15,265 nt of DNA from RGIG3528 sp963649295 (GTDB lineage: Bacteria > Bacillota > Clostridia > Lachnospirales > Lachnospiraceae), in assembly GCA_963649295.1 (NCBI GenBank), contig CAVJHK010000042.1, positions 1-15,265 on the forward strand, in the 5' to 3' direction. Position 1 is the stretch's first letter. The number at the start of each line of letters is the position of its first letter. Of the stretch, positions 14,999-15,265 are shown piece after piece. A program made the position numbers and the translations under genes. Below the pieces are notes generated by a model, which was given only the letters and a program-made list of their open reading frames with translations, did not search any database and had not been told where the DNA came from.

Positions 14999-15265
14999 AT
15001 GAACAAAAATAACAATCTAAATTCCTTTGAACAGAATATAGGATATGAATTTAAGGACGTGAATTATTTGCGTCTTGCGCTTACACACAGTTCATGCGCA
15101 AATGAGAGGACGGTTAACAAAACCGAATCGAACGAAAGAATCGAATTTCTCGGAGATGCCGTTTTGGAACTTGTTTCAAGCGAATATCTTTATAAAAATT
15201 TTCCGGATTATCCTGAAGGAAAAATGTCAACCTTGAGATCAAGCCTGGTATGCGAAATGTCACTT
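14999..15265 (+). CDS. rnc: Ribonuclease III, 3' part cut by window edge
   Basis: Double-strand-specific endoribonuclease that processes rRNA precursors and some mRNAs. Only the first 89 codons are in the window. They contain the RNase III signature NERIEFLGDAVLEL at 45-58, including the conserved acidic residues Glu49 and Asp53, preceded by the usual ALTHSS segment at 27-32. The double-stranded RNA-binding domain expected at the C terminus lies beyond the window. The start ATG at 14999 is supported by a weak purine-rich stretch just upstream (GGGAAAG at 14990-14996) and GGAG at 14982-14985; neither has ideal spacing. Its place after plsX-acpP matches Firmicutes gene order. Confidence 0.95.
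   Translation, partial: MNKNNNLNSFEQNIGYEFKDVNYLRLALTHSSCANERTVNKTESNERIEFLGDAVLELVSSEYLYKNFPDYPEGKMSTLRSSLVCEMSL

Noticed and set aside
1..15265. CRISPR arrays, insertion sequences, tRNA genes, prophage or defence genes
   Set aside because: Nothing of these kinds is visible; the window is almost fully covered by core genes on one strand with short gaps.

Overview
The window looks like a chromosomal core-gene segment from an AT-rich, low-GC Gram-positive anaerobe of the Clostridia, most likely Lachnospiraceae-like. Three things point there: the division block ending in ftsZ, the order HI0933-type flavoprotein - cmk - ispH fused to ribosomal protein S1, and plsX - acpP - rnc. The fused IspH-S1 protein is a known Clostridia trait. 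All genes lie on the + strand. The only gap of any size between genes is about 130 bases, and I see no mobile element, CRISPR array, tRNA or rRNA. The assignment is inference from gene content and style; no species can be named.

Layout. Bases 1-5234 are a cell-division block: a PBP2-type transpeptidase (left end cut by the window edge and broken by an in-frame TAA), ftsW, ftsQ/divIB and ftsZ, closed by a strong terminator. Bases 5256-8676 hold folD, rimO, pgsA and an unrecognised lipoprotein with a GerMN-like domain, closed by a second terminator. Bases 8704-12785 hold the HI0933/BaiN-type flavoprotein, cmk and the ispH-rpsA fusion, closed by a large structured hairpin. Bases 12838-14975 hold an orphan cheR, plsX and acpP with a fourth terminator. 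The start of rnc (RNase III) runs off the right edge.

How the genes work together. The first block builds the septum: FtsZ ring, FtsQ scaffold, FtsW glycan polymerase and its partner transpeptidase. PgsA, PlsX and AcpP make phospholipid and fatty acid precursors. IspH supplies isoprenoid precursors. RimO modifies ribosomal protein S12, and the S1 domains and RNase III act on translation and RNA. FolD and Cmk supply one-carbon units and nucleotides.

I do not see a new multi-gene system here. The points most worth a second look are: (a) the premature stop between the SxxK and SxN motifs of the transpeptidase; (b) a sharp change in codon use exactly at the IspH/S1 junction, next to a candidate internal ribosome binding site and start codon; and (c) the rpsA 3' hairpin, whose arms pair a Shine-Dalgarno sequence with an anti-Shine-Dalgarno-like sequence.
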